NCBI RefSeq assembly: GCF_012524165.2
Contig: NZ_JABACJ020000005.1
Location: 62,001-126,000 of the forward strand
DNA from: Faecalicatena faecalis
Lineage (GTDB): Bacteria; Bacillota; Clostridia; Lachnospirales; Lachnospiraceae
Reading direction: 5' to 3'
Length of the DNA: 64,000 nucleotides
Part shown: piece by piece, positions 1 to 8,676 of the stretch
How positions within the stretch are numbered: the first letter of the stretch is position 1
Layout of the letters: every line of letters starts with the position of its first letter
Position numbers and translations under genes: made by a program
Notes under the pieces: model-generated
Database searches by the model: none
Told to the model about the DNA's origin: nothing
Seen by the model: the letters and a program-made list of their open reading frames with translations, nothing else

Positions 1-2722
1 TTTTTCCATCGAGAAGGCAAAGGGACAGCTCAATGAGACCACCCTTTTAAAGCAGCAGCTAGAGGGGCAGATCAACGTCTTAAAAGAGCAGATCAATACG
101 GTCCGCATGAATGATGAACACTATGATAACCGTCTGGGTACGATCCGGGTGGAGATCGAGACAAGAAAGGCGCAGCAGGAAGAGCTGGAGCGTGAGAAGA
201 CACAGGTGAGAGGCAGGCTGGAGGCCGCGACCAAGAATGATGCACAGGCAAAGGAAGCTCTGATTGATGTCCAGACCCGTATTGCCGGCCAGACGACGCA
301 GATTGAGCAGAATAAGGCTGAGATCATGGAACTGTTGAACAACAGAGCATCGACCAAGGCTAAGATTCAGCATTATGATACGACCCAGGAGCAGATCACC
401 ACAAGGAGAGCGGAGATAGGAAGGAAGATCATAGAAGTCTCCTCAGAGGCAGAAAAGCAGAATGCTGTGCTTGCTACGTATGAGGAAGAGCTCAATAGAA
501 TCTCAGAAGAAATTGCAGGATATACCGAGCAGATACAGGTAAATGAGCAGGAGATCGATCAGCTTCAGCAGGAGCTTACAAAAAAGCAGGAACAGCTTCG
601 GATTGGACAGACTGCATATCACAGAGAGTCTTCAAGGCTGGAGTCTTTAAAGAATATTACAGAGCGCTATGACGGATATGGCAACAGTATTCGGAAGGTC
701 ATGAGCAACAAGGACAGAGAAAAAGGGCTGATCGGCGTCGTAGCGGATATTATCAAGGTAGATAAGGAGTATGAAATCGCCGTGGAGACGGCGCTGGGAG
801 GCAGTATCCAGAACATTGTCACAGACAATGAGGAGACTGCAAAGCGTATGATCGCATACCTAAAGCAGAACAAATTTGGACGGGCGACCTTCTTACCTCT
901 GACCAGCATGCATGGGGGAGGTGGCATCCGGCAGTCTGAGGCATTAAAAGAGCCGGGGGTCATCGGTCTTGCGAATACACTGGTCCATGTAGAGCCCAGG
1001 TTCCAGGGGCTGGCAGAACAGCTTTTGGGAAGAACGATCGTGGTCGAACACATTGACCATGGAATCAGGCTTGCCAGAAAATACAAGCAGTCTCTTCGTT
1101 TGGTTACCCTGGAGGGGGAACTGATCAATCCGGGTGGCTCCATGACAGGAGGTGCCTTTAAGAATTCCAGCAATCTGTTGAGCAGGCGTCGTGAAATCGA
1201 GGAATTCGAGCAGACGGTGAAGATGCTGAAAAAGGATATGGATGACTGCGAGAGTGCAGTCAATGAGATCAAGGCAAAGCGTGCCGCATGTTACAGCATC
1301 ATCGACGAGATTCAGCAGAAGTTAAGGAAGGCATCCGTCGTAGAGAATACGGCAAAGATGAATCTGGAACAGGTACTGACCAGACAGCGCGAGGCAAAAG
1401 AGCGATATGACAATTATCTAAAAGAGCAGGAGACATTGGAAGCCAGACTCCAGGAGCTCTTGGATAATGAGGATTCTATCCAGATGGAGCTGGAAGCATC
1501 CGAGGCTCTGGAAAAGGAGCTGAACCAGAAGATCGAAGAGCTGCAGAAGAGCCTGGAACTGGATAAAGAACAGGAGGCTGTACAGTTAAAGCGGTCGGAG
1601 GAAGTGCATCTTTCCTTGGCGAGTCTGGAACAGCAGAATGTTTTCATTCTGGAGAATTCGGCCCGTATCCAGGAGGAGATAGAGAAATTCGAAGCAGAAT
1701 TAAAAGAACTGGATATCAACAAGGGCAACGCATCCGAAGAAATTAAGGAGAAGGAAGATAAGATCCGGGATTTAAGAGAGACGATAGAGAACTCCAAGGA
1801 GCTGTTCGCAGAGATCGAGGCAGAGATTAAAAGCCAGGTCGCAAAGCGAGATGAGCTGAACCAGAAGCACAAGGCATTTCTTGGAAAAAGAGAGGAACTC
1901 TCGAAACAGATGTCAGAACTGGACAAGGAGTGTTTTAGGCTGAGCAGCCGGAGAGAGTCTTATGAGGAAGCAAGCGAGAAGCAGATCAACTACATGTGGG
2001 AGGAATATGAAATCACCTACAACCATGCATTAGAACTGCGTAATGTAAACCTCACAGACTTGTCTTACATGAAGCGTCAGATTCAGACGCTCAAGGGAGA
2101 GATCAAAAAGCTGGGAGATGTCAATGTCAATGCCATTGAGGATTACAAAAATGTGTCCGAGCGTTACGAATTCCTTAAGGGACAGCATGACGATCTAATC
2201 GAAGCAGAGGCAACTCTGGTCAAGATTATTGAGGAGCTGGATGGGGCGATGCGCAAACAGTTCGAGGAACAGTTCGCATTGATATCCAAGGAGTTCGACA
2301 GCGTATTTAAGCAGCTTTTTGGGGGCGGAAAGGGAACCTTAGAGCTGATGGAGGATGAGGATATACTGGAGGCTGGAATTCGTATCATCGCACAGCCGCC
2401 GGGCAAAAAGCTCCAGAATATGATGCAGCTTTCCGGTGGGGAGAAGGCGCTGACAGCGATTTCACTTTTGTTCGCCATTCAGAACTTAAAGCCGTCTCCA
2501 TTCTGTCTGCTGGATGAGATCGAGGCAGCCCTGGATGACAGCAATGTTACCCGCTTTGCTCAGTATTTACATAAACTGACCAAGAATACGCAGTTCATTG
2601 TCATCACCCATAGAAGAGGGACAATGACCGCGGCGGACAGGCTCTATGGTATTACGATGCAGGAGAAGGGGGTATCTACTCTGGTATCCGTGGACCTGCT
2701 GGAGGATTCCCTGGATAAATAG
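1..2722 (+). CDS. smc: Chromosome segregation SMC ATPase (C-terminal part, 5' end outside window)
   Basis: About 906 residues are present, read in the frame that begins at base 2. The N-terminal Walker A head and the start of the first coiled coil lie upstream of the window. Seen in order: the end of the first coiled coil; the hinge (about residues 200-410), with the glycine-rich NPGGSMTGG stretch; a long Glu/Lys/Gln-rich second coiled coil; and the C-terminal head with the ABC signature LSGGEKALTAIS, Walker B LLDEIEAALDD and the switch histidine in VITHRRGT. SMC forms a ring with ScpA/ScpB that compacts and segregates the chromosome. It sits 115 bp before ftsY, the usual Firmicutes order. 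The head and hinge motifs make the identity secure. Confidence 0.97.
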   Translation, partial: FSIEKAKGQLNETTLLKQQLEGQINVLKEQINTVRMNDEHYDNRLGTIRVEIETRKAQQEELEREKTQVRGRLEAATKNDAQAKEALIDVQTRIAGQTTQIEQNKAEIMELLNNRASTKAKIQHYDTTQEQITTRRAEIGRKIIEVSSEAEKQNAVLATYEEELNRISEEIAGYTEQIQVNEQEIDQLQQELTKKQEQLRIGQTAYHRESSRLESLKNITERYDGYGNSIRKVMSNKDREKGLIGVVADIIKVDKEYEIAVETALGGSIQNIVTDNEETAKRMIAYLKQNKFGRATFLPLTSMHGGGGIRQSEALKEPGVIGLANTLVHVEPRFQGLAEQLLGRTIVVEHIDHGIRLARKYKQSLRLVTLEGELINPGGSMTGGAFKNSSNLLSRRREIEEFEQTVKMLKKDMDDCESAVNEIKAKRAACYSIIDEIQQKLRKASVVENTAKMNLEQVLTRQREAKERYDNYLKEQETLEARLQELLDNEDSIQMELEASEALEKELNQKIEELQKSLELDKEQEAVQLKRSEEVHLSLASLEQQNVFILENSARIQEEIEKFEAELKELDINKGNASEEIKEKEDKIRDLRETIENSKELFAEIEAEIKSQVAKRDELNQKHKAFLGKREELSKQMSELDKECFRLSSRRESYEEASEKQINYMWEEYEITYNHALELRNVNLTDLSYMKRQIQTLKGEIKKLGDVNVNAIEDYKNVSERYEFLKGQHDDLIEAEATLVKIIEELDGAMRKQFEEQFALISKEFDSVFKQLFGGGKGTLELMEDEDILEAGIRIIAQPPGKKLQNMMQLSGGEKALTAISLLFAIQNLKPSPFCLLDEIEAALDDSNVTRFAQYLHKLTKNTQFIVITHRRGTMTAADRLYGITMQEKGVSTLVSVDLLEDSLDK

Positions 2723-2837
2723 GGAGTGCGGCTAAGCTGGAGATATGATCAGAAGGTGCAGAATTGATTGTCTGATGAGAGATGAATTAGACGGTCGATG
2801 AGAGCAGATAAAAAGGAAAGGTAGATGGAGGAGAGAG

Positions 2838-3779
2838 ATGGAAGAAAAACAGGGCTTTTTTAAACGGCTCGTATCCGGTCTTACTAAGACGAGAGATAAT
2901 ATCGTTTCAGGGATGGACAGTATTTTCCACGGCTTTTCGAAAATAGATGATGAGTTCTATGAAGAGCTTGAGGAAACGCTTATCATGGGGGATCTGGGAG
3001 TCAACACCACCATGGAGATCATTGAGAATTTAAAAGAGAAGGTCAAAGAACAGCACATCAAGGAGCCGATGGAATGCAGACAGTTGTTGATCGATAGTAT
3101 CAAGGAGCAGATGGATGTGGGAGAGACGGCCTATGAATTCGAGGACAAGACTTCCGTCGTCTTTGTCATCGGTGTCAACGGTGTGGGTAAGACTACGACG
3201 ATAGGAAAGCTGGCAGGGAAGTTTCATGCCCAGCACAAGAAGGTCATTCTGGCGGCGGCAGATACGTTCCGTGCGGCAGCAGGAGAACAGTTAAAAGAAT
3301 GGGCCAACCGTGCTGAGGTGGAGATGATCGGCGGACAGGAGGGTGCAGACCCGGCATCTGTCGTATACGATGCGGCAGCAGCAGCCAAGGCAAGGAAGGC
3401 AGATATTCTTCTGTGTGATACCGCAGGGCGTCTTCATAACAAAAAGAACCTGATGGAAGAGTTAAGAAAAATCAATCGTGTCATAGAGCGGGAATACCCG
3501 GAGGCATATAAAGAGACATTGGTCGTGCTGGATGCGACGACCGGGCAGAATGCACTGGCCCAGGCGCGGGAATTTAACGAAGTGGCAGATATCACAGGGG
3601 TCATCCTGACCAAGATGGACGGCACGGCAAAGGGTGGAATCGCGGTAGCTATCCAGGCTGAGCTGGGAATCCCGGTAAAATATATCGGAGTCGGCGAGTC
3701 CATTGACGACTTACAGAAATTTGATGCAGATGAATTTGTGAATGCGTTATTCTACAGCGAGGCAAAAGAAGAGGAATAG
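2838..3779 (+). CDS. ftsY: Signal recognition particle receptor FtsY
   Basis: This 313-residue SRP-type GTPase docks the SRP-ribosome complex at the membrane. A short charged N-terminal region leads into a helical N domain. The G domain follows, with GVNGVGKTT at residues 112-120, DTFRAAA, DTAGR, the guanine-specifying TKMDG and the closing GGIAVA region. The N-terminal acidic A domain of proteobacterial FtsY is absent, as in other Firmicutes. The start follows a good ribosome site (GGAGGAGAG). It is probably cotranscribed with smc; ilvA starts 21 bp downstream. Confidence 0.97.
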   Translation: MEEKQGFFKRLVSGLTKTRDNIVSGMDSIFHGFSKIDDEFYEELEETLIMGDLGVNTTMEIIENLKEKVKEQHIKEPMECRQLLIDSIKEQMDVGETAYEFEDKTSVVFVIGVNGVGKTTTIGKLAGKFHAQHKKVILAAADTFRAAAGEQLKEWANRAEVEMIGGQEGADPASVVYDAAAAAKARKADILLCDTAGRLHNKKNLMEELRKINRVIEREYPEAYKETLVVLDATTGQNALAQAREFNEVADITGVILTKMDGTAKGGIAVAIQAELGIPVKYIGVGESIDDLQKFDADEFVNALFYSEAKEEE

Positions 3780-3800
3780 CGGACAGAAAGAAGGGGTAAA

Positions 3801-5015
3801 ATGTTAACGTTAGAGAAGTTTGAGGAAGCAAGTGAACTCGTAAAACAGGTGACCAACCCGACCAAATTGGTGTACAGCGACTATTTAAGCGAACAGACCG
3901 GCGGTAAAGTATACCTAAAGCCGGAAAATATGCAGCATACCGGAGCATATAAGCTGCGCGGAGCCTACTACAAGATCAGCACTCTGTCAGAGGAAGAGAG
4001 ACAGAAGGGCCTGATCACTGCATCAGCAGGAAATCATGCCCAGGGTGTTGCCTATGCCGCAAAGAAGTATGGCTGTAAAGCGACCATCGTAATGCCTACC
4101 GTGACCCCGCTCATTAAGGTGAACCGTACCAAGAGTTATGGGGCGGAGGTGATTCTTCACGGGGATGTGTATGATGATGCATGTGCTTATGCATATGAGC
4201 TGGCAGAGAAAGAAGGTTACACCTTTGTACATCCTTTCGATGATTTGGATGTTGCCACAGGACAGGGAACCATTGCCATGGAAATCGTACAGGAGCTGCC
4301 CACGGTCGATTACATCCTTGTACCAATTGGCGGGGGCGGACTGATTACAGGAGTTGCCACCCTCGCAAAAATGCTGAATCCGAAGATCAAGGTCATCGGT
4401 GTGGAGCCGGCAGAGGCAGCCAGCATGACCGCAGCATTAAAGGCCGGAGAGGTCGTGGCATTAGACAGCGCCAATACGATTGCAGATGGTACTGCAGTAA
4501 AGGCAGTCGGAGTCCAGAATCTTCCGTATGTCCAGGAAAATGTGGACGATATTCTTCTGGTGGAGGATGATGAGCTGATCGGAGCCTTCCTCGATATGGT
4601 AGAGAATCATAAGATGGTGGTCGAGAATTCAGGTCTTCTTTCTGTAGCTGCCTTAAAACAGTTAGAATGTAAAGGAAAGAAAGTAGTCTGCGTCTTAAGC
4701 GGCGGCAATATGGATGTAATTACGATGGCCTCGATCGTACAGCATGGTCTGATTCAGAGAGACAGAATCTTCTCTGTATCTGTTCTGCTTCCAGATAAAC
4801 CGGGTGAGCTGGTAAGCGTTGCCTCCACGATTGCGGATGCACAGGGCAATGTCATTAAATTGGAGCACAACCAGTTTGTAAGCACGAACAGAAATGCTGC
4901 CGTGGAGTTGAGAATTACTATGGAGGCGTTCGGCACAGAGCATAAGCATAAAATTTTGGATGCACTGGAGGCAAAAGGATTCCGTCCGAAACTGATCAGT
5001 GCAAAACTATACTAA
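3801..5015 (+). CDS. ilvA: Threonine ammonia-lyase with C-terminal ACT domain
   Basis: This 404-residue PLP enzyme converts threonine to 2-oxobutanoate and ammonia, the first step towards isoleucine. Residues 1-320 are a fold type II PLP domain: K51 in HTGAYKLRG is the expected Schiff-base lysine, SAGNHAQG is the substrate loop, and the glycine loop PIGGGGLITG binds phosphate. From about residue 325 there is one ACT domain (LLPDKPGEL), which in this family senses amino acids. The length and single ACT domain fit the short TdcB/IlvA type of clostridia. Whether it is biosynthetic or catabolic cannot be told from sequence. A strong terminator follows directly. Confidence 0.93.
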   Translation: MLTLEKFEEASELVKQVTNPTKLVYSDYLSEQTGGKVYLKPENMQHTGAYKLRGAYYKISTLSEEERQKGLITASAGNHAQGVAYAAKKYGCKATIVMPTVTPLIKVNRTKSYGAEVILHGDVYDDACAYAYELAEKEGYTFVHPFDDLDVATGQGTIAMEIVQELPTVDYILVPIGGGGLITGVATLAKMLNPKIKVIGVEPAEAASMTAALKAGEVVALDSANTIADGTAVKAVGVQNLPYVQENVDDILLVEDDELIGAFLDMVENHKMVVENSGLLSVAALKQLECKGKKVVCVLSGGNMDVITMASIVQHGLIQRDRIFSVSVLLPDKPGELVSVASTIADAQGNVIKLEHNQFVSTNRNAAVELRITMEAFGTEHKHKILDALEAKGFRPKLISAKLY

Positions 5016-5032
5016 ATGAAGTAAGATACGCA

Positions 5033-5075
5033 GCCGGCACACAAAGGAAAAGTAGTGTGCCGGCGCTTTTTATTT
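5033..5075 (+). terminator. Rho-independent terminator after ilvA
   Basis: A perfect 10-bp stem (GCCGGCACAC with GTGTGCCGGC) encloses a 12-nt loop and is followed by GCTTTTTATTT. It closes the smc-ftsY-ilvA transcription unit. Confidence 0.92.
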
Positions 5076-5201
5076 AAGAAATATAGAAAACTGTTTCTAA
5101 ATAATCTATAAAGAATGGAATAAAAATCTGCAAAAGGTCTGGTTTTAGACATTCGGATGGATTAGAATATGATAAATCAAAAAAGAAAAGTGAGGTATGC
5201 T

Positions 5202-5741
5202 ATGGAACGCAAAAGACCCAAGCCAGGTGAAATATATACACATTTTAAAGGCAGAAGGTATCTGATACTAGATATCGCCATCCATACGGAGACAGAGGAA
5301 GAATTAGTGATCTATAGGGCTATGTATGGCACACATAAGGTCTATGCACGACCGCTTAATATGTTCTTAAGTCCTGTAGACAAGGAGAAGTATCCAAACG
5401 CAGAACAGAGATATCGGTTTGAATTAACAGGCAGAGTCAAAAGGGATGCCGGGATGCAGGAGTGCGAAGCTTATGGATCAGATGGTGAAAGAGAAGAAGA
5501 AGATCATTCTGACGATTTGAATCAGATTCCGCTTATTTTCCAATTTCTGGACTGCAGGACAAATGAGGAGAAGCTCAGATATCTTTATCAACACAGATCG
5601 GAGGTTACAGATTCCTTTTTGCTGACCGCGGGAGAGAGTATCGGATGCACAATCACAGAAAAAACAACGGAACTTAGGTTTGAAGAACTCATGAGCTATC
5701 TGCGGGTAAAGATCAAATATGAGACAGGCAGGTTAAGATAA
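5202..5741 (+). CDS. DUF1653-domain protein with extra C-terminal region
   Basis: The first 70 residues match the small DUF1653 family: RPKPGEIYTHFKGRRY, then a YRAMYG-type strand and a RPLNMF turn. That domain is normally a stand-alone protein of 70-80 residues of unknown function. Here it is followed by about 110 residues with an acidic linker and a Cys-containing helical part that I do not recognise. An ATG at 5169 is in frame, but the ATG at 5202 has a GAGG ribosome site 6 nt upstream and begins at the conserved domain, so 5202 is preferred. The gene is monocistronic and just precedes the beta-lactam-response locus; no functional link is evident. Confidence 0.75.
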   Translation: MERKRPKPGEIYTHFKGRRYLILDIAIHTETEEELVIYRAMYGTHKVYARPLNMFLSPVDKEKYPNAEQRYRFELTGRVKRDAGMQECEAYGSDGEREEEDHSDDLNQIPLIFQFLDCRTNEEKLRYLYQHRSEVTDSFLLTAGESIGCTITEKTTELRFEELMSYLRVKIKYETGRLR

Positions 5742-5763
5742 TTTTACCAAGTATAAAATTCAC

Positions 5764-5818
5764 TTGACATTTATATCTTACAAATGTAGTATATAGACAA
5801 ATATTACAATTGTAGGAG
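5764..5818 (+). promoter_or_regulatory. PBP promoter with two BlaI/MecI-type operators
   Basis: The -35 box TTGACA (5764-5769) and -10 box TAGTAT (5787-5792) are 17 bp apart. Dyad TACAAATGTA (5779-5788) overlaps the -10 box. A second, perfect palindrome TACAATTGTA (5805-5814) overlaps the transcript start and ribosome site. The centres are 26 bp apart. TACA-N2-TGTA is the known recognition dyad of BlaI/MecI repressors. A blaI-blaR1 pair lies just downstream of the gene this promoter serves. Confidence 0.85.
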
Positions 5819-5824
5819 ATAAAA

Positions 5825-8584
5825 ATGCACAAGAAAAATATACACAGATTATCCGTTCTATTTATTTTCTTCGGAGTTCTATTTATGATTTTAGTAGGAC
5901 GATTGTTCCAGCTGCAGATTGTTCGTGGTGAGGATTATGTCAAAAACTTTAATCTAAAGACAAAGAGGGAGATTCTGCTTAAAGGAACCAGAGGGAATAT
6001 CTATGACCGAAATGGGAAGGCCCTTGCAAGGAATCAGTTAGCTTATTCAGTTACCTTTGCGGATGCTGTTGAGTATGATACTGTACGAGAGCGACAGTTG
6101 AGTCTGAATGGTAAAATCTATCATATGATATCCCTGATCAAGAAGTATGGAGATTCAATTGAGAACAGCTTAAAGATTGAAGTAGGGCGAAATGGAGAAT
6201 ATCAATTTACAGACAGGGGATTCTCATTGGACCGCTTCAAGGCAGATATTTATGGAAAGCCTGAGATTGAAGATTTGGATGAAAAACAAAAGAATGCGAC
6301 AGCAGAAGAAATCATAGAATATCTTTCCAGTGATGAGAAGTTCTGTGTCTTTTCTGAAAATGGGATGGTATATACCAAAAAAGAGAGAAAAGAATATGGG
6401 CTGCCTAAAAAAATGGAGAAGAAGGCATTGCTGGATCTTCTGAGTGTGAGATATTCTTTGTTTTTGCAGACCTATCAGAAATACCTGCCCATTACGACCG
6501 CCAGGAATGTTTCCCAGGAAACTGCCGCTGCGGTGATGGAAAACCAATCAGAGATGGAAGGAGTGAATATCGAGGAGGACAGCATCAGAGTCTATGAAGG
6601 GGGCGAAGCCTGTGCATCTATTCTCGGATACACAGGAACCATTTCTACAGACGAGTTAAAGGAAAAAGAAGGAAAAGGATATTCCATCAATTCTATTGTA
6701 GGAAAATCGGGAATGGAGCAGTACCTGGAAGATATTCTGCAGGGGAAAGATGGAAAACAGGAGGTCTTTGTGGATAATGTGGGTAGAACTACTCTTGATG
6801 CAGGGGTAGTAAAGGAGCCGCAGTCAGGGAAGGATGTGTATCTTAGCATCGATATTGAGCTGCAAAAAAAGACATACAACGCTCTGGAACGAAAAATCGC
6901 CGATCTTTTACTGGAGAATATCATCAATGCAAAGAGCTTCGATAAGACGGCAGTAAATGATGCGACAGAAATTCGGATTCCAGTCTATGATGTCTATACC
7001 TCTCTTTTGACGAATGAAGTCATTGATTTGTCTCATTTTCAAGGTGAAGAGGCCTCTTCACTTGAGAAAGCGATTGTACAGAGATTTCAGGAAAGGAAAG
7101 CGGAGGTGCTTTCCAGGATTGGGAAGGAATTAAAGGAGCCCTCATCGAGATATTTAGAACAGCCGGATGATATGAAGAAGTATCAGCGGTTTATTACCCA
7201 GCATATCGATATTTTTCTGTGGGACCGGATAGATATCTCCGCCGGCATCTTTGCAAATTGGGAAAATGGTGGTTCCTCCCTGTCTGAATATATTCAGGGA
7301 GCGATTCATAAGGAATGGATCAATCTGGGAAAGCTGGATACGGATGAGACATACTTAGAACAAAAGGAGATTTATGATCTGGTGGTCGACTATATAATAG
7401 AAGCCTTAAGGTCTGATTATGATTTTGATAAGATGATTTATGGACAGATGGTGATGTCAGATGAGATAACGCCGGAGCAGGTCTGTATGCTTCTATACGA
7501 CCAGGGAGTCTTGGATAAGCAGGATGGGGATTTCGAGAATTGGCAGCAGGGAGTCATGTCCACTTATGATCTGATCATTCAGAAGATACAGAAATTGGAG
7601 CTCACACCGGCTGATATGGCATTAGACCCATGCTCCGGTTCCGCGGTGGTGGTCGATACAAAGACAGGGAAGGTATTGGCATGTGTGAGTTATCCTGGGT
7701 ATGATAATAACAGACTGGCGAATCAGATGGACCATGATTACTATTTCAAGGTCTCGAATAATAAGTCTCTTCCTTTATATAACCGGGCTACACAGCAGCT
7801 ATCGGCCCCAGGTTCTACGTTTAAACCTATCACGGTCATAGCAGGTCTGGAAGAGGGGGTGATTGTTCCCGCCACAGAGGTTTTCTGTGACGGTGTGTTT
7901 GACAAGGTGTCCCCGCCACTGAAATGCTGGAACATTATGGGGCATCAAAGCGTGACGAGTGCGGCCAGCGCACTGCAGAATTCATGTAACGATTATTTAT
8001 GTGAGATATCCTATAGATTGGGTATGATGGAAAACGAGACATTTTCGGATGAACTTGCATTGGAGAAAATACAAAAATACGCAAAATTGTTCGATATGGA
8101 TAAAAAGAGTGGAATCGAGCTTCCAGAAAGTGAGCCCCAGATTACAGATAAGTATGCGATTCCCTCTGCAATTGGACAGGGAACAAATAACTTTTCGACA
8201 GTGCAGCTTGGGCGGTATACAGCAGCGCTTGCAAATGGAGGGACCAGCTATCAACTTTCCTTAATCGAGAAATTGGATGATGTTAGGAAGGATACAAAAA
8301 TAGAAAGTGAGATTAAGCTGCCGTCCCAAGTGTGGGACAGCGTCCATACGGGGATGGAGTGGTATGCACAGAATACCGGGATCTTTGATGGATTTTCTAG
8401 GACAGCTGCAGGAAAATCGGGGACAGCACAGGAAGTGAGCACGAGACCAGACCACGGTTTGTTTGTCGGATATGCCCCCGTTTTAGATCCTGAGATCGCA
8501 ATTGCGGTCAGAATTGTGAATGGGTATACAGCAACACCCGCAGTAGAGTGTGGAAGAACCATATTTGAAGCCTATTTTCAGTAA
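5825..8584 (+). CDS. Class B penicillin-binding protein (PBP2-type transpeptidase), predicted beta-lactam inducible
   Basis: This 919-residue membrane-anchored D,D-transpeptidase crosslinks peptidoglycan outside the cell. One N-terminal membrane helix (about residues 8-28) is followed by the class B dimerisation region (KGTRGNIYDRNGK) and the transpeptidase domain. The three active-site motifs are S664-TF-K667, S720-C-N722 and K864-S-G866. It is 200-300 residues longer than ordinary PBP2 (600-700) because of a poorly conserved segment at about residues 350-610. Its promoter carries two BlaI dyads, and blaR1-blaI face it across a shared terminator. By family knowledge it could be an inducible, low-affinity resistance PBP like MecA or a normal elongation PBP under stress control; sequence alone does not decide. 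Confidence 0.9.
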   Translation: MHKKNIHRLSVLFIFFGVLFMILVGRLFQLQIVRGEDYVKNFNLKTKREILLKGTRGNIYDRNGKALARNQLAYSVTFADAVEYDTVRERQLSLNGKIYHMISLIKKYGDSIENSLKIEVGRNGEYQFTDRGFSLDRFKADIYGKPEIEDLDEKQKNATAEEIIEYLSSDEKFCVFSENGMVYTKKERKEYGLPKKMEKKALLDLLSVRYSLFLQTYQKYLPITTARNVSQETAAAVMENQSEMEGVNIEEDSIRVYEGGEACASILGYTGTISTDELKEKEGKGYSINSIVGKSGMEQYLEDILQGKDGKQEVFVDNVGRTTLDAGVVKEPQSGKDVYLSIDIELQKKTYNALERKIADLLLENIINAKSFDKTAVNDATEIRIPVYDVYTSLLTNEVIDLSHFQGEEASSLEKAIVQRFQERKAEVLSRIGKELKEPSSRYLEQPDDMKKYQRFITQHIDIFLWDRIDISAGIFANWENGGSSLSEYIQGAIHKEWINLGKLDTDETYLEQKEIYDLVVDYIIEALRSDYDFDKMIYGQMVMSDEITPEQVCMLLYDQGVLDKQDGDFENWQQGVMSTYDLIIQKIQKLELTPADMALDPCSGSAVVVDTKTGKVLACVSYPGYDNNRLANQMDHDYYFKVSNNKSLPLYNRATQQLSAPGSTFKPITVIAGLEEGVIVPATEVFCDGVFDKVSPPLKCWNIMGHQSVTSAASALQNSCNDYLCEISYRLGMMENETFSDELALEKIQKYAKLFDMDKKSGIELPESEPQITDKYAIPSAIGQGTNNFSTVQLGRYTAALANGGTSYQLSLIEKLDDVRKDTKIESEIKLPSQVWDSVHTGMEWYAQNTGIFDGFSRTAAGKSGTAQEVSTRPDHGLFVGYAPVLDPEIAIAVRIVNGYTATPAVECGRTIFEAYFQ

Positions 8585-8590
8585 AATAAA

Positions 8591-8674
8591 AAGCCCCAAA
8601 ATGATTCGTGAGGATTTAATTGTGCTCTCTTTCAGAGAACACCATCTCCCGTTAAATCATTTTGGGGCTTTTTT
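8591..8674. terminator. Bidirectional terminator between the PBP gene and blaR1
   Basis: A 16-bp perfect stem (8591-8606 with 8655-8670) has A-rich sequence on its left and TTTTTT on its right, so it can end the rightward PBP transcript and the leftward blaI-blaR1 transcript. The loop of about 48 nt can fold further. Confidence 0.88.
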
Positions 8675-8676
8675 AG

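Noticed and set aside
667..2478. Several leftward open frames of 100-200 codons inside smc
   Set aside because: They are shadows of a strongly biased coding sequence: Ser/Leu-rich, without ribosome sites or domains.
8591..8674. Small RNA in the large hairpin between the PBP gene and blaR1
   Set aside because: The stem with T-runs on both sides is fully explained as a shared terminator of convergent genes; no promoter lies in the loop.
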